Shown here one piece after another: positions 49,692-56,464 of a DNA stretch of 64,000 nt. The notes under the pieces are model-generated. The model was not told the DNA's origin and searched no databases. It saw only the letters and a program-made list of their open reading frames with translations. The stretch's first letter is position 1; every line of letters starts with the position of its first letter. The translations under genes and the position numbers were made by a program. Source of the DNA: a virus; the IMG/VR virus record IMGVR_UViG_3300017917_002228, positions 1-64,000 of that record; one strand, 5' to 3'.

Positions 49692-50339
49692 ATGAAACTA
49701 AGTGAACAAACTATTAATATTCTCAAGAACTTTGCAACCATTAATCCTTCTCTGCTAGTAAAGCCTGGTAACTTTCTTAATACAGTTGCAATTAACCGTA
49801 GCATCTTTGCTAAGTGTAACGTAGAAGAAAAGTTTCCTAAGCAGTTTGCTATCTACGATCTTCCTAAGTTTCTAGGTGTGGTTTCTCTCTTTAAGGAGCC
49901 AGACCTAGAGTTTATGAAGAGCCAGCTACGTATTACTTCTGGTAGACAGTCAGTAAACTTTACCTATGCAGAACCTAATACAATTGTTGCACCTACATCT
50001 GATACGATTAAGTTTCCAACTGCAGATGTAGAGTTTGAACTATCACAGGAAGAACTGCAGCGTCTTATTCGCGCTGCAGGTATTCTTCAGTTACCTCATA
50101 TTGTAGTGACTGGTGATGGCTCAAACGTTAAAGTAGCAGCATCAGATGCAAAGAACCCTACAACAGATACATTTAGCGTTGAAGTAGGTACAACTAATAA
50201 AGAGTTTAGTACTGTGTTTAAAACAGAAAACATTCTTAAGTTGCTTTCTACTAACTATAATGTTAAAATGACAATTAAGGGTCTTGCTCAGTTTACATCT
50301 GATCAAGTTACCTATTTTGTTGCAGCAGAAAAAGTATAA
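49692..50339 (+). CDS. gp45: Sliding clamp gp45
   Basis: A 215-residue clamp, slightly shorter than T4 gp45. Start is LSEQTINILKNFATINPSLLVKPGNFLNTVA and the DLPKFLGVVSLF segment is typical. It tethers the polymerase gp43 and also activates late transcription with gp55. Next to gp44 as in T4. Confidence 0.9.
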   Translation: MKLSEQTINILKNFATINPSLLVKPGNFLNTVAINRSIFAKCNVEEKFPKQFAIYDLPKFLGVVSLFKEPDLEFMKSQLRITSGRQSVNFTYAEPNTIVAPTSDTIKFPTADVEFELSQEELQRLIRAAGILQLPHIVVTGDGSNVKVAASDAKNPTTDTFSVEVGTTNKEFSTVFKTENILKLLSTNYNVKMTIKGLAQFTSDQVTYFVAAEKV

Positions 50340-50347
50340 GGTGATAA

Positions 50348-51289
50348 ATGGAACACGCAGAATTTCTTTGGGTTGAAAAATATCGCCCAAGAAAGATTGA
50401 AGATTGTATACTCACACCGGAGCTGAAGTCAACCTTCAGCTCTTTTGTTGAGAAGGGTGAGATACCTAATTTGCTTCTGACTGGATCTTCAGGTGTTGGT
50501 AAAACAACAGTTGCACGTGCTATGTTGGATGAAATCGATGCAGATTATATTATTGTTAACGGATCGATGAATGGTAACATTGATACGTTACGTACAGAAA
50601 TTATGCAATTTGCTTCTACAATTTCTTTTAGAGGAAGTAGGAAATATGTCATACTCGACGAAGCTGATTATCTCAATGCCAATTCAACGCAACCCGCCTT
50701 ACGTAATTTCATGGAAGAATTTTCCAGTAACTGCGGGTTCATCCTTACCTGTAACTTCGTCAATCGAATCATTGAACCGCTACACTCCCGTTGCTCTGTC
50801 ATTAACTTCTCTGTCAACAAACAAGAACTTCCGCAACTAGCAGCTCGCTTCTTTAAGCGAGTAGTTAATATTCTTAATGCAGAGAATGTAGAGTTTGACA
50901 AGCAGGTAGTAGCTGAACTTATTAACAAGCATGTGCCTGATTGGCGAAGAGTATTAAACGAACTACAAAGGTATTCACATAATGGAAAGATTGACTCAGG
51001 TATCTTTGTTAACATCGGTGATGAATCGTTTAAGACACTTATCGGCTATCTCAAAGCTAAAAACTTTACAGAGATGCGTAAGTGGGTCGCGGAGAACTCG
51101 GATAGCGATAGTACTGCTTTATTTCGTAAGCTGTATGATAGCGCTTATTTACATGTTAAGCCTAACAGCATTCCACAACTAGTTCTCATTCTCGCAGACT
51201 ACCAATATAAAGATGCGTTTGTAGCTGATAAAGAAATAAATATTGTAGCTGCAATGACGCAGATTATGGTAGATGTTGAGTTTGTTTAA
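50348..51289 (+). CDS. gp44: Clamp loader ATPase gp44
   Basis: A 313-residue AAA+ protein: Walker A GSSGVGKT (46-53), Walker B ILDEADYL, and a Ser-Arg-Cys sensor-like LHSRCSVINF. With gp62 it loads gp45 on primed DNA. Position next to gp45 and gp62 is conserved. Confidence 0.92.
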   Translation: MEHAEFLWVEKYRPRKIEDCILTPELKSTFSSFVEKGEIPNLLLTGSSGVGKTTVARAMLDEIDADYIIVNGSMNGNIDTLRTEIMQFASTISFRGSRKYVILDEADYLNANSTQPALRNFMEEFSSNCGFILTCNFVNRIIEPLHSRCSVINFSVNKQELPQLAARFFKRVVNILNAENVEFDKQVVAELINKHVPDWRRVLNELQRYSHNGKIDSGIFVNIGDESFKTLIGYLKAKNFTEMRKWVAENSDSDSTALFRKLYDSAYLHVKPNSIPQLVLILADYQYKDAFVADKEINIVAAMTQIMVDVEFV

Positions 51290-51507
51290 TGGCTGGGATA
51301 TCAGAATATACCACTGCAAAAGATACTAAAGTATGTGATGGATGTTCTAAACTGATATATCCAGATGAGACCTACGTTCATTCTAGATTCACACTTAATG
51401 ACCCGGGCAGCAATGTTGTCCGGTTTATTTCTGTTTTTATATGTAATGAATGCTTATTTGACTTTGATGACTTTGCTCACGGTGCTAATAACGAGATAAC
51501 TACATGA
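51289..51507 (+). CDS. Small zinc-binding protein
   Basis: A 72-residue protein with two CxxC pairs, CDGCSKLI and CNECLF, suggesting a zinc ribbon. It overlaps gp44 and gp62, so it is part of the replication operon. Insertion between gp44 and gp62 is unlike T4. Confidence 0.6.
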   Translation: MAGISEYTTAKDTKVCDGCSKLIYPDETYVHSRFTLNDPGSNVVRFISVFICNECLFDFDDFAHGANNEITT

Positions 51508-51923
51508 ACCCTTTTGATTATGTTAATGCGATTAATTCTAATAAAGATATTATCAGAAACTCTAATAACCCTGAACTAGCAGAAAAGTTATACCAGCCCT
51601 TTATTATTAATAGAGCGCTATCATATCATATAGATACAATTCTATATGCTAATGAGATGAATATATATTCAGAAATACCCGCTATTATGCAAAATGACTA
51701 TTACCTAAATAGTATACGTCCAAAAAAGAGATATGCTAAGTGGCATAAAAAATTGCAGGATGAAGCTATTGAGGTAATACAAGAGTTTTATGGCGTTAGT
51801 ATGGCAAAAGCATTAGATATATATAAAGTGCTAACAGAAGATCAGATAGACGCCATAAAACAGAAAATATTTAAAGGCGGGAATAATGTTCAATATCAGT
51901 CAATTAGTAGAAGTAAGACTTAA
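51504..51923 (+). CDS. gp62: Clamp loader small subunit gp62
   Basis: A 139-residue protein, shorter than T4 gp62 (187). It starts NPFDYVNAINSNKDI, then has FIINRALSYHIDTILYANEMN and RPKKRYAKWHKK, which match T4-like gp62. It overlaps regA by 38 bases, a tight T4-type coupling. Confidence 0.85.
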   Translation: MNPFDYVNAINSNKDIIRNSNNPELAEKLYQPFIINRALSYHIDTILYANEMNIYSEIPAIMQNDYYLNSIRPKKRYAKWHKKLQDEAIEVIQEFYGVSMAKALDIYKVLTEDQIDAIKQKIFKGGNNVQYQSISRSKT

Positions 51924-52281
51924 AAATACAGAAGACTTCTTGAAAATAAGAGAAACCCTTTCTCGTATAGGTCTTGCATCTAAAAAAGATAATACTCTAT
52001 ATCAATCATGCCACATCCTGCATAAACAGGGTAAGTATTATATTGTGCACTTTAAAGAGCTGTTTATGCTCGATGGTAAAGAATCTAATTTCTCAGAAGG
52101 CGATATCGCTAGACGTAATAGAATTGCTAACCTTCTTGAAGAGTGGGAACTACTAGAAGTAGTTGATCCACAGAAGATACAAGAACCACAATCACCACTT
52201 AATCAGATTAAGATTATACCATTTAGAGACAAGAACAAGTGGAATCTAGTTACAAAGTATACTATAGGTAACAAATATTAA
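51886..52281 (+). CDS. regA: Translational repressor RegA
   Basis: A 131-residue RegA homologue, near T4 length (122). NISQLVEVRLKNTEDFLKIRETLSRIGLASKK is the conserved start, and LYQSCHILHKQGKYYIVHFKELFMLDGK forms the RNA-binding core. It represses early mRNAs by binding near start codons. The gene ends with terminator hairpins. Confidence 0.9.
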   Translation: MFNISQLVEVRLKNTEDFLKIRETLSRIGLASKKDNTLYQSCHILHKQGKYYIVHFKELFMLDGKESNFSEGDIARRNRIANLLEEWELLEVVDPQKIQEPQSPLNQIKIIPFRDKNKWNLVTKYTIGNKY

Positions 52282-52343
52282 AAACTATAGTATTCTCAAT
52301 AGTTTCAATACTTTAAGTCCTTGGAAAACAAGGACTTTTTTTT
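52281..52343 (+). terminator. Tandem hairpins ending the replication operon
   Basis: A hairpin AAACTAT/ATAGTTT just after regA is followed by AAGTCCTTG-GAAAA-CAAGGACTT (52315-52337) and a run of T, a strong intrinsic terminator. Confidence 0.88.
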
Positions 52344-52356
52344 GTGAAGAAAACTG

Positions 52357-52385
52357 TTGCTTTAATTATAAAAACACCGTATTCT
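52357..52385 (+). promoter_or_regulatory. Sigma70-like early promoter
   Basis: TTGCTT (52357-52362), a 17-base spacer, then TATTCT (52380-52385). The sequence GTTGCTTTAATTA is shared with the promoter at 52684. Confidence 0.7.
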
Positions 52386-52412
52386 GTTATTATGAAAACA
52401 AAGGACATGATG

Positions 52413-52682
52413 ATGAAATCGAAGATTGTGCCGTGCAATGTACCTGGTAAACACCGTACAGGTACTCTCGATGATATGAATGTTAAAGCGATTAGTGAAG
52501 TGCTCGGTTTCGCTCCTAACGTAAAAGATGATGAAGATAAGGTGAAATACTCCTGGGGCTTCACATACGAAGGTATTCCGTGCGGCATCTGGGACTATAA
52601 AGGTTCGAGCGAGTTCGGAGCATTCTCTACTTTCGGGCCTGATATTGTGTTCGAAAAGCTTTTTCCTCACAACTACGTCTGA
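52413..52682 (+). CDS. Hypothetical protein
   Basis: An 89-residue protein. Three ATG codons in a row (52407, 52410, 52413) follow AAAGGA; the last gives the best spacing. It contains a central VKAISEVLGFAPNVKDDEDKVKYSWGFTYEGIPCGIWDYKGS, a segment seen in small phage proteins without assigned function. Accessory early gene. Confidence 0.6.
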   Translation: MKSKIVPCNVPGKHRTGTLDDMNVKAISEVLGFAPNVKDDEDKVKYSWGFTYEGIPCGIWDYKGSSEFGAFSTFGPDIVFEKLFPHNYV

Positions 52683-52683
52683 G

Positions 52684-52712
52684 TTGCTTTAATTAAAAAA
52701 GCAGCGTATAAT
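52684..52712 (+). promoter_or_regulatory. Sigma70-like early promoter
   Basis: TTGCTT (52684-52689), a 17-base spacer and a perfect TATAAT (52707-52712), 32 bases before the DUF932 gene. Confidence 0.8.
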
Positions 52713-52743
52713 CTTATTATTGAAACAGTGAAAGGAACGTAAC

Positions 52744-53679
52744 ATGGCTCATATGATAGAAACGATGGCCTACGCCGGTGAAACTCCCTGGCACGGCCTT
52801 GGTAAGCGAGTGATTAGCGATCTGACTCCTGCTCAGATGCTTGTAGAAGCTCAACTTGATTGGACTGTTGAAAAGCGTCCGTTGAGCTTTATTAAGAATG
52901 ACGGTACAATGGAAATGTCTGAGAGTTCAGCACTTGTGCGCTCTTCTGACGAATCAGTACTCTCGGTGGTGAGCAATGACTGGAATCCTGTCCAAAATGA
53001 AACTGCCTTTGAGTTCTTCCATGACTTCGTTATGGCAGGCGATATGGAAATGCACACCGCAGGATCAATCCGAGATGGTAAAAACGTCTGGGCTCTCGCA
53101 AAAGTTAAAGACAGTTTTGAAATTCTCGGTGGTGATCGTGTTGATTCCTATCTTCTTTTTAGTAATCCTCATGAGTACGGCAAATGCATTGATATTCGGT
53201 TTACTCCGATTCGCGTTGTATGTAATAACACTCTTACTCTTGCTCTTGGTAATCGCTCTGATCTTATGGTACGGCTTAATCATCGTCGGGAGTTTGATAG
53301 TGCTATGGTGAAGCAGACTCTCGGTATTGCTCAGACTAAGATGGGTAATTACAAAGAGATGGCTGAGTTTCTTTCATCTCGTCAGTATACTGATCAGACT
53401 GTTGTTGAATATCTCAAGGAAGTGTTTCCTTCTGCTTCTAAGAAAGATGCAAAGCTTTCACGTCCTGCAGAAACTGCATTCAGCGTTCTCGAGACGCAAC
53501 CAGGTAACGAGTTCGGTAAGAACAGCTGGTGGCAAGCTTTCAATGCAGTAACCTACTCGACCGATCATTTGCTCGGTCGTTCTCAAGAGACTCGTTTGCA
53601 GAGCTCCTGGTACGGTGTTAACCGCCAGAAGAAACTTGCAGCTCTTGAGAAGGCAGTCGAATACGCTGAGGCTGCTTAA
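52744..53679 (+). CDS. DUF932 phage/plasmid-like protein
   Basis: A 311-residue protein of the DUF932 / TIGR03299 group: AHMIETMAYAGETPWHGLGKRV, then a SNDWNPVQN segment, DIRFTPIRVVCNNTLTLAL and SSWYGVNRQKKLAALEKAVEYA. These genes are widespread in phages and plasmids; function is not established. It has the best early promoter of the region, suggesting strong early expression. Confidence 0.85.
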   Translation: MAHMIETMAYAGETPWHGLGKRVISDLTPAQMLVEAQLDWTVEKRPLSFIKNDGTMEMSESSALVRSSDESVLSVVSNDWNPVQNETAFEFFHDFVMAGDMEMHTAGSIRDGKNVWALAKVKDSFEILGGDRVDSYLLFSNPHEYGKCIDIRFTPIRVVCNNTLTLALGNRSDLMVRLNHRREFDSAMVKQTLGIAQTKMGNYKEMAEFLSSRQYTDQTVVEYLKEVFPSASKKDAKLSRPAETAFSVLETQPGNEFGKNSWWQAFNAVTYSTDHLLGRSQETRLQSSWYGVNRQKKLAALEKAVEYAEAA

Positions 53680-53682
53680 TAG

Positions 53683-53702
53683 AGGGGGCTACGGCCCCTT
53701 CT
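53683..53702 (+). terminator. Terminator-like hairpin
   Basis: GGGGC (53685-53689), TACG loop, GCCCC (53694-53698), then TTCT, just after DUF932. Confidence 0.65.
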
Positions 53703-53705
53703 CAC

Positions 53706-53733
53706 TTGCTTTTATATTCTCTCCAGCTATAAT
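53706..53733 (+). promoter_or_regulatory. Sigma70-like early promoter
   Basis: TTGCTT (53706-53711), a 16-base spacer and TATAAT (53728-53733), 9 bases before the start. The transcript would be nearly leaderless, starting at or just before the ATG. Confidence 0.65.
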
Positions 53734-53742
53734 AGGTGAATC

Positions 53743-53970
53743 ATGCATTGGAACCATCGTGTAATGAAGGGTACTACAGAATCGGGTGAAACCTACTACT
53801 CTATTCATGAGGTTTATTACGATTTAGAAGAGCCTGGTAATAAAGGATGGACCAATAATCCAGTTGAAGCAGTTGGTGAATCGCTAGAAGAGCTCCGTGA
53901 AAGTCTTAAACGTATGCTCGAAGCTACCTATACGCCAATTTTAGATTATGAAACTGGTAAAGAAATATGA
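53743..53970 (+). CDS. Small hypothetical protein
   Basis: A 75-residue protein: MHWNHRVMKGTTESGETYYSIHEVYYD, then SLEELRESLKRMLEATYTPILDY. It resembles a widespread small phage/plasmid protein with a beta-hairpin and a helix. The start is very close to the -10 box. Function unknown. Confidence 0.65.
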   Translation: MHWNHRVMKGTTESGETYYSIHEVYYDLEEPGNKGWTNNPVEAVGESLEELRESLKRMLEATYTPILDYETGKEI

Positions 53971-54083
53971 AGCACCCTTCCTCGTCTAAATATGATTATG
54001 AAACACCCGGTGATGGAGAGATGCAATGGACTGTGATACTCGTGTTTACTATGGTTTTGTTGTTGGTATGGGCGCTGCTATAA
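53967..54083 (+). CDS. 38-residue membrane microprotein overlapping its neighbour
   Basis: Starts with ATGA overlap on the previous gene. The C-terminal half (WTVILVFTMVLLLVWALL) is one transmembrane helix; the N-terminal half is polar. It overlaps by 58 bases, in another frame, a second membrane protein that starts at 54026. Confidence 0.5.
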   Translation: MKHPSSSKYDYETPGDGEMQWTVILVFTMVLLLVWALL

Positions 54084-54211
54084 CAGTCTTTTGGCCTATC
54101 CTAGCACTTCTAGTGCTCGGGTTTACACGTAAACGGCCTTTTGAAGCTGAGCGTGAAACTATTATTCGTAATATGAATGAGGCTATGGGTATTAAAAATG
54201 GCAAGCGTTGA
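54026..54211 (+). CDS. Small single-span membrane protein
   Basis: A 61-residue protein with GGAGAG six bases before its ATG. Residues about 10-32 (GFVVGMGAAITVFWPILALLVLGF) form a membrane helix followed by a basic, helical tail (TRKRPFEAERETIIRNMNEAM). The gene overlaps the 38-residue membrane protein. Holin-like or accessory; function unknown. Confidence 0.6.
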   Translation: MDCDTRVYYGFVVGMGAAITVFWPILALLVLGFTRKRPFEAERETIIRNMNEAMGIKNGKR

Positions 54212-54233
54212 TCATCTCCCTATCGGAGAACCT

Positions 54234-54398
54234 ATGACACAATTTTCTCGTCTTGATGTTAAGTATAAGCAGCTTCTTCAAGAATATTATGATGCAGAGT
54301 TTGAGGACAATAAAGAAAAAATCCATACGCTTCGCCAACAGCTAGATACACTAGAACTAAGAATGCAGCTTGGCGAAGAGTATGAGGTTCCTTTCTAA
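54234..54398 (+). CDS. Small coiled-coil protein
   Basis: A 54-residue protein. ATG 54234 is chosen because CGGAGAACCT precedes it; an in-frame ATG at 54198 inside the previous gene is also possible. Almost wholly helical (YKQLLQEYYDAEFEDNKEKIHTLRQQLDTLELRM). Function unknown. Confidence 0.55.
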   Translation: MTQFSRLDVKYKQLLQEYYDAEFEDNKEKIHTLRQQLDTLELRMQLGEEYEVPF

Positions 54399-54676
54399 TG
54401 GCTAATGAAGAATTGTTTCAGAGGGCGAGTAGCTTAAAGGTGAAGCCGGCCGCTCATAACGGTCTGAGTGTAGGTTCGAGTCCTACCTCGCCCACCAGCT
54501 TTCCTAATTCAGTTAACGATCAGATTACAGATGCTGTGACACAATCACAGATTACTGATTCAGTTACACTTGAAAGAGAAAAGCCAAAACTTAAAGACAT
54601 AATTACTTTACTAATTATTAACCCTATCGCAGTTATTGCAATTATAGGAATAGTGCTCTATCATTTTTTTGGTTGA
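54398..54676 (+). CDS. Small C-terminally anchored membrane protein whose 5' part contains a tRNA
   Basis: A 92-residue frame starting on the stop of the previous gene (TAATG). The last 30 residues form a membrane helix (IITLLIINPIAVIAIIGIVLYHFF). Codons 9-33 coincide with the tRNA-Met gene, so that segment (ASSLKVKPAAHNGLSVGSSP) is not normal protein sequence. Either the tRNA was inserted in frame or only the later part is a gene remnant. Confidence 0.4.
   Translation: MANEELFQRASSLKVKPAAHNGLSVGSSPTSPTSFPNSVNDQITDAVTQSQITDSVTLEREKPKLKDIITLLIINPIAVIAIIGIVLYHFFG
54423..54497 (+). tRNA. tRNA-Met-type (CAU)
   Basis: Acceptor GGGCGAG/CTCGCCC, anticodon stem GGCCG/CGGTC with loop CTCATAA giving CAT, T arm TAGGTTCGAGTCCTA, discriminator A and encoded CCA. 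The paired first base excludes an initiator tRNA. It could be elongator Met or an Ile tRNA modified at C34. Confidence 0.9.
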
Positions 54677-54701
54677 TTTTCATTTAATAAGTTCGTATAA
54701 T
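54673..54701 (+). promoter_or_regulatory. Sigma70-like early promoter
   Basis: TTGATT (54673-54678), a 17-base spacer and TATAAT (54696-54701), 27 bases before the next start. Confidence 0.75.
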
Positions 54702-54727
54702 ATGAACACTAGATGAGGAGACTGAAA

Positions 54728-54925
54728 ATGTCGTACTACCCTGGTTCTTATAAGTATGTCGTCGAGTTTGAAAAGGTACTCAAAAAAGGAGTACTGAACG
54801 GTCTTACTGTTAAAGATCGTTTACACTTTGTAAATGAAAAAGATGCTCGACGTTGGGTAAGAGATGTGCAAGCGTTCGATAGGAACTCACAGTATACTAA
54901 CTTTGAAGTTAAGGCTGTGGCTTAG
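54728..54925 (+). CDS. Small hypothetical protein
   Basis: A 65-residue basic protein from ATG 54728 with ATGAGGAGACTGAAA upstream. MSYYPGSYKYVVEFEKVLKKGVLNGLTVKDRLHFV is a beta-rich start, followed by a helix (EKDARRWVRDVQAF). It ends four bases inside the convergent holin gene. Function unknown. Confidence 0.6.
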   Translation: MSYYPGSYKYVVEFEKVLKKGVLNGLTVKDRLHFVNEKDARRWVRDVQAFDRNSQYTNFEVKAVA

Positions 54926-55287
54926 TCCCGGCCTTTTTCATTTGCTACAAAGTTAGTAGGAGCAGGTTTGTTATATCTTGGCTTAATAGTCTCTTCTTCA
55001 TACAATCTATACTTCTCGAGGTTTTCCTTACCTCTAGACCAAGAAGTAACACCTAGAATAGCTCCCATAGCCATATGAAATACACCACCGCCTCCTAAAG
55101 TAAGAGGCTGCCATTCACCAAATTTAGCCACATCTTTTGTATAGTAAGCATACCATGCATAGAAGAGTGGTCCTAGTATAAAATCAAATACACAGATACC
55201 CATATACATCCATGCCATAGTAGGACGCCATATTCTACTAAACCAAGGTTCTTCGCTAGGCAACATAACTTTTTTGGGGTCTGACAT
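54922..55287 (-). CDS. Probable 3-TM holin
   Basis: A 121-residue leftward protein. RPTMAWMYMGICVFDFILGPLFYAWYAYY forms two membrane helices in a hairpin and GGGVFHMAMGAILGVTSWSRGKE a third, resembling the 3-TM phage/GTA holin group. The charged C terminus would be cytoplasmic. It is the only leftward gene with a late promoter, expected for a lysis timer. Its partner is probably the GH19 endolysin at 11100. Confidence 0.65.
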   Translation of the reverse strand: MSDPKKVMLPSEEPWFSRIWRPTMAWMYMGICVFDFILGPLFYAWYAYYTKDVAKFGEWQPLTLGGGGVFHMAMGAILGVTSWSRGKENLEKYRLYEEETIKPRYNKPAPTNFVANEKGRD

Positions 55288-55317
55288 ATTGATTTCTCAT
55301 AGCTAACGACACATATA

Positions 55318-55324
55318 TATTTAT
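55318..55324 (-). promoter_or_regulatory. Leftward T4-type late promoter
   Basis: On the minus strand ATAAATA in GACATAAATATATATG, 31 bases before the holin ATG. Confidence 0.65.
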
Positions 55325-55375
55325 GTCAGTGCCTAATGGGCTGACTAATCAAACCTTGCTTAATAGGAGGACTAT

Positions 55376-55909
55376 ATGAACTGGAAAGTTTCTGATACTG
55401 CATTTAATCCTTTTGGCGACCTAGCCAAGCTCGACAAGTACTTTGTTGGTTTCGAAGATCTACATAACCGTCTAACAAAGTCAGTCACAGAATATACAAA
55501 AAATGTAACAAACTATCCTCCATACAATATCGTCAAGACAGACGAGAATAAGTATGTGATTGAGATGGCTGTTGCAGGTTTTGGTAAACACAATCTTGAA
55601 CTAGAACTCAATGATGGTGTACTTACCATTGTAGGCAATACAACAGTAAGCGATCTAGTCAAAGAAGGACTAGAGAATGCTTATATCTATAAAGGTATTG
55701 CTGACCGCTCTTTCACCCGCAAGTTTACACTTGCAGATACCGTTGAAATTAAGAACGCTGAATTGATCAACGGCATGCTTCGCGTATGGCTAGAGAATAT
55801 TATTCCGGATTCGAAAAAGCCAAAGAAGATCAATATTAACGATTCTACGGACGATTCGAATCCTCCGTATTCAAATCCGCAATTCCTAGCAGAAAAAAAA
55901 AGTAAGTAA
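55376..55909 (+). CDS. hsp20: Small heat-shock protein Hsp20
   Basis: A 177-residue alpha-crystallin-domain chaperone: YPPYNIVKTDENKYVIEMAVAGFGKHNLELELNDGVLTIVG opens the domain, then IYKGIADRSFTRKFTLADTVEIKNAELINGMLRV. Its Asn/Pro-rich C terminus ends FLAEKKSK, as in cyanophage Hsp20. It has a strong TAGGAGGACTAT ribosome-binding site. Likely prevents aggregation during infection or assists head/tail assembly. Confidence 0.9.
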   Translation: MNWKVSDTAFNPFGDLAKLDKYFVGFEDLHNRLTKSVTEYTKNVTNYPPYNIVKTDENKYVIEMAVAGFGKHNLELELNDGVLTIVGNTTVSDLVKEGLENAYIYKGIADRSFTRKFTLADTVEIKNAELINGMLRVWLENIIPDSKKPKKININDSTDDSNPPYSNPQFLAEKKSK

Positions 55910-55913
55910 TAAA

Positions 55914-56084
55914 ATGACAAAAATTCTAAAGAAAGTGCAGAGAACAATCTCTGCACGCAAAAACTATTTGGCTACTATCCATGAACTAAATCGTCTAAGT
56001 GATAGAGAACTTAACGATATTGGTATTCATAGATGTGATATTGAATTCGTTGCTCGTAAGTTCGCAAAGAAGAATGCAGCATGA
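55914..56084 (+). CDS. DUF1127 (YjiS-like) microprotein
   Basis: A 56-residue protein with the DUF1127 core: HELNRLSDRELNDIGIHRCDIEFVARK. This family is common in alpha- and gammaproteobacteria, where some members act in RNA or phosphate metabolism. Its presence suggests acquisition from a proteobacterial host. It follows hsp20 by four bases and overlaps the next ORF by ATGA. Confidence 0.82.
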   Translation: MTKILKKVQRTISARKNYLATIHELNRLSDRELNDIGIHRCDIEFVARKFAKKNAA

Positions 56085-56182
56085 TAGCATTCTTTAAAAA
56101 GATTTACGAAGCATTAATCGAAGCACAGGAACTCAGAGTCAAAATGTTTATGCAAAATAGACATTGGCCAACAGGAGAATAA
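56081..56182 (+). CDS. 33-residue helical microprotein
   Basis: MIAFFKKIYEALIEAQELRV, then KMFMQNRHWPTGE. Starts with ATGA overlap on the DUF1127 gene. It is amphipathic and helical, and its end contains the GGAG ribosome-binding site for the next microprotein. Unknown function. Confidence 0.45.
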   Translation: MIAFFKKIYEALIEAQELRVKMFMQNRHWPTGE

Positions 56183-56183
56183 A

Positions 56184-56234
56184 ATGTGGCCTTACAACGA
56201 AGAAGAGCTTGAGATAATTAACAAAGGTTGTTAA
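56184..56234 (+). CDS. Possible 16-residue microprotein
   Basis: MWPYNEEELEIINKGC, with AGGAGAATAAA upstream. Very short, but the good ribosome-binding site, the close spacing and the terminator just after it support translation. Similar short MWPY-type peptides occur in marine phages and bacteria. Confidence 0.4.
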   Translation: MWPYNEEELEIINKGC

Positions 56235-56237
56235 TAT

Positions 56238-56262
56238 AAGGGGGTAGAGATGCCCCCTTTCT
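56238..56262 (+). terminator. Intrinsic terminator of the hsp20 operon
   Basis: AAGGGGG (56238-56244), 8-nt loop, CCCCCTTT (56253-56260), then CTCTTT. Confidence 0.82.
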
Positions 56263-56275
56263 CTTTAGGTGAACA

Positions 56276-56464
56276 ATGAGTGATGACTTTAAAGATATTC
56301 CTATTCTAGATGTTGACTATCATCTCCGTGAATATGATCGAGAAGATATAGTTGTGCGGCTAGGTAATGTAGGTGGCTTTGATGAGTTAGCTGAGCTGTG
56401 TAGTGAAGCACGAAGTGAAATTATCAGGTTACGTGAGCAGATTAAACAATTGGTACAGCAATGA
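56276..56464 (+). CDS. Small acidic coiled-coil protein
   Basis: A 62-residue protein coupled to gp43 by ATGA overlap. It ends in a helix (ELAELCSEARSEIIRLREQIKQLVQQ). Position suggests a polymerase-expression or accessory role; no family is recognised. Confidence 0.6.
   Translation: MSDDFKDIPILDVDYHLREYDREDIVVRLGNVGGFDELAELCSEARSEIIRLREQIKQLVQQ

Noticed and set aside
51236-51242. ATAAATA inside gp44
   Set aside because: It is inside coding sequence with no late gene immediately downstream; treated as chance.
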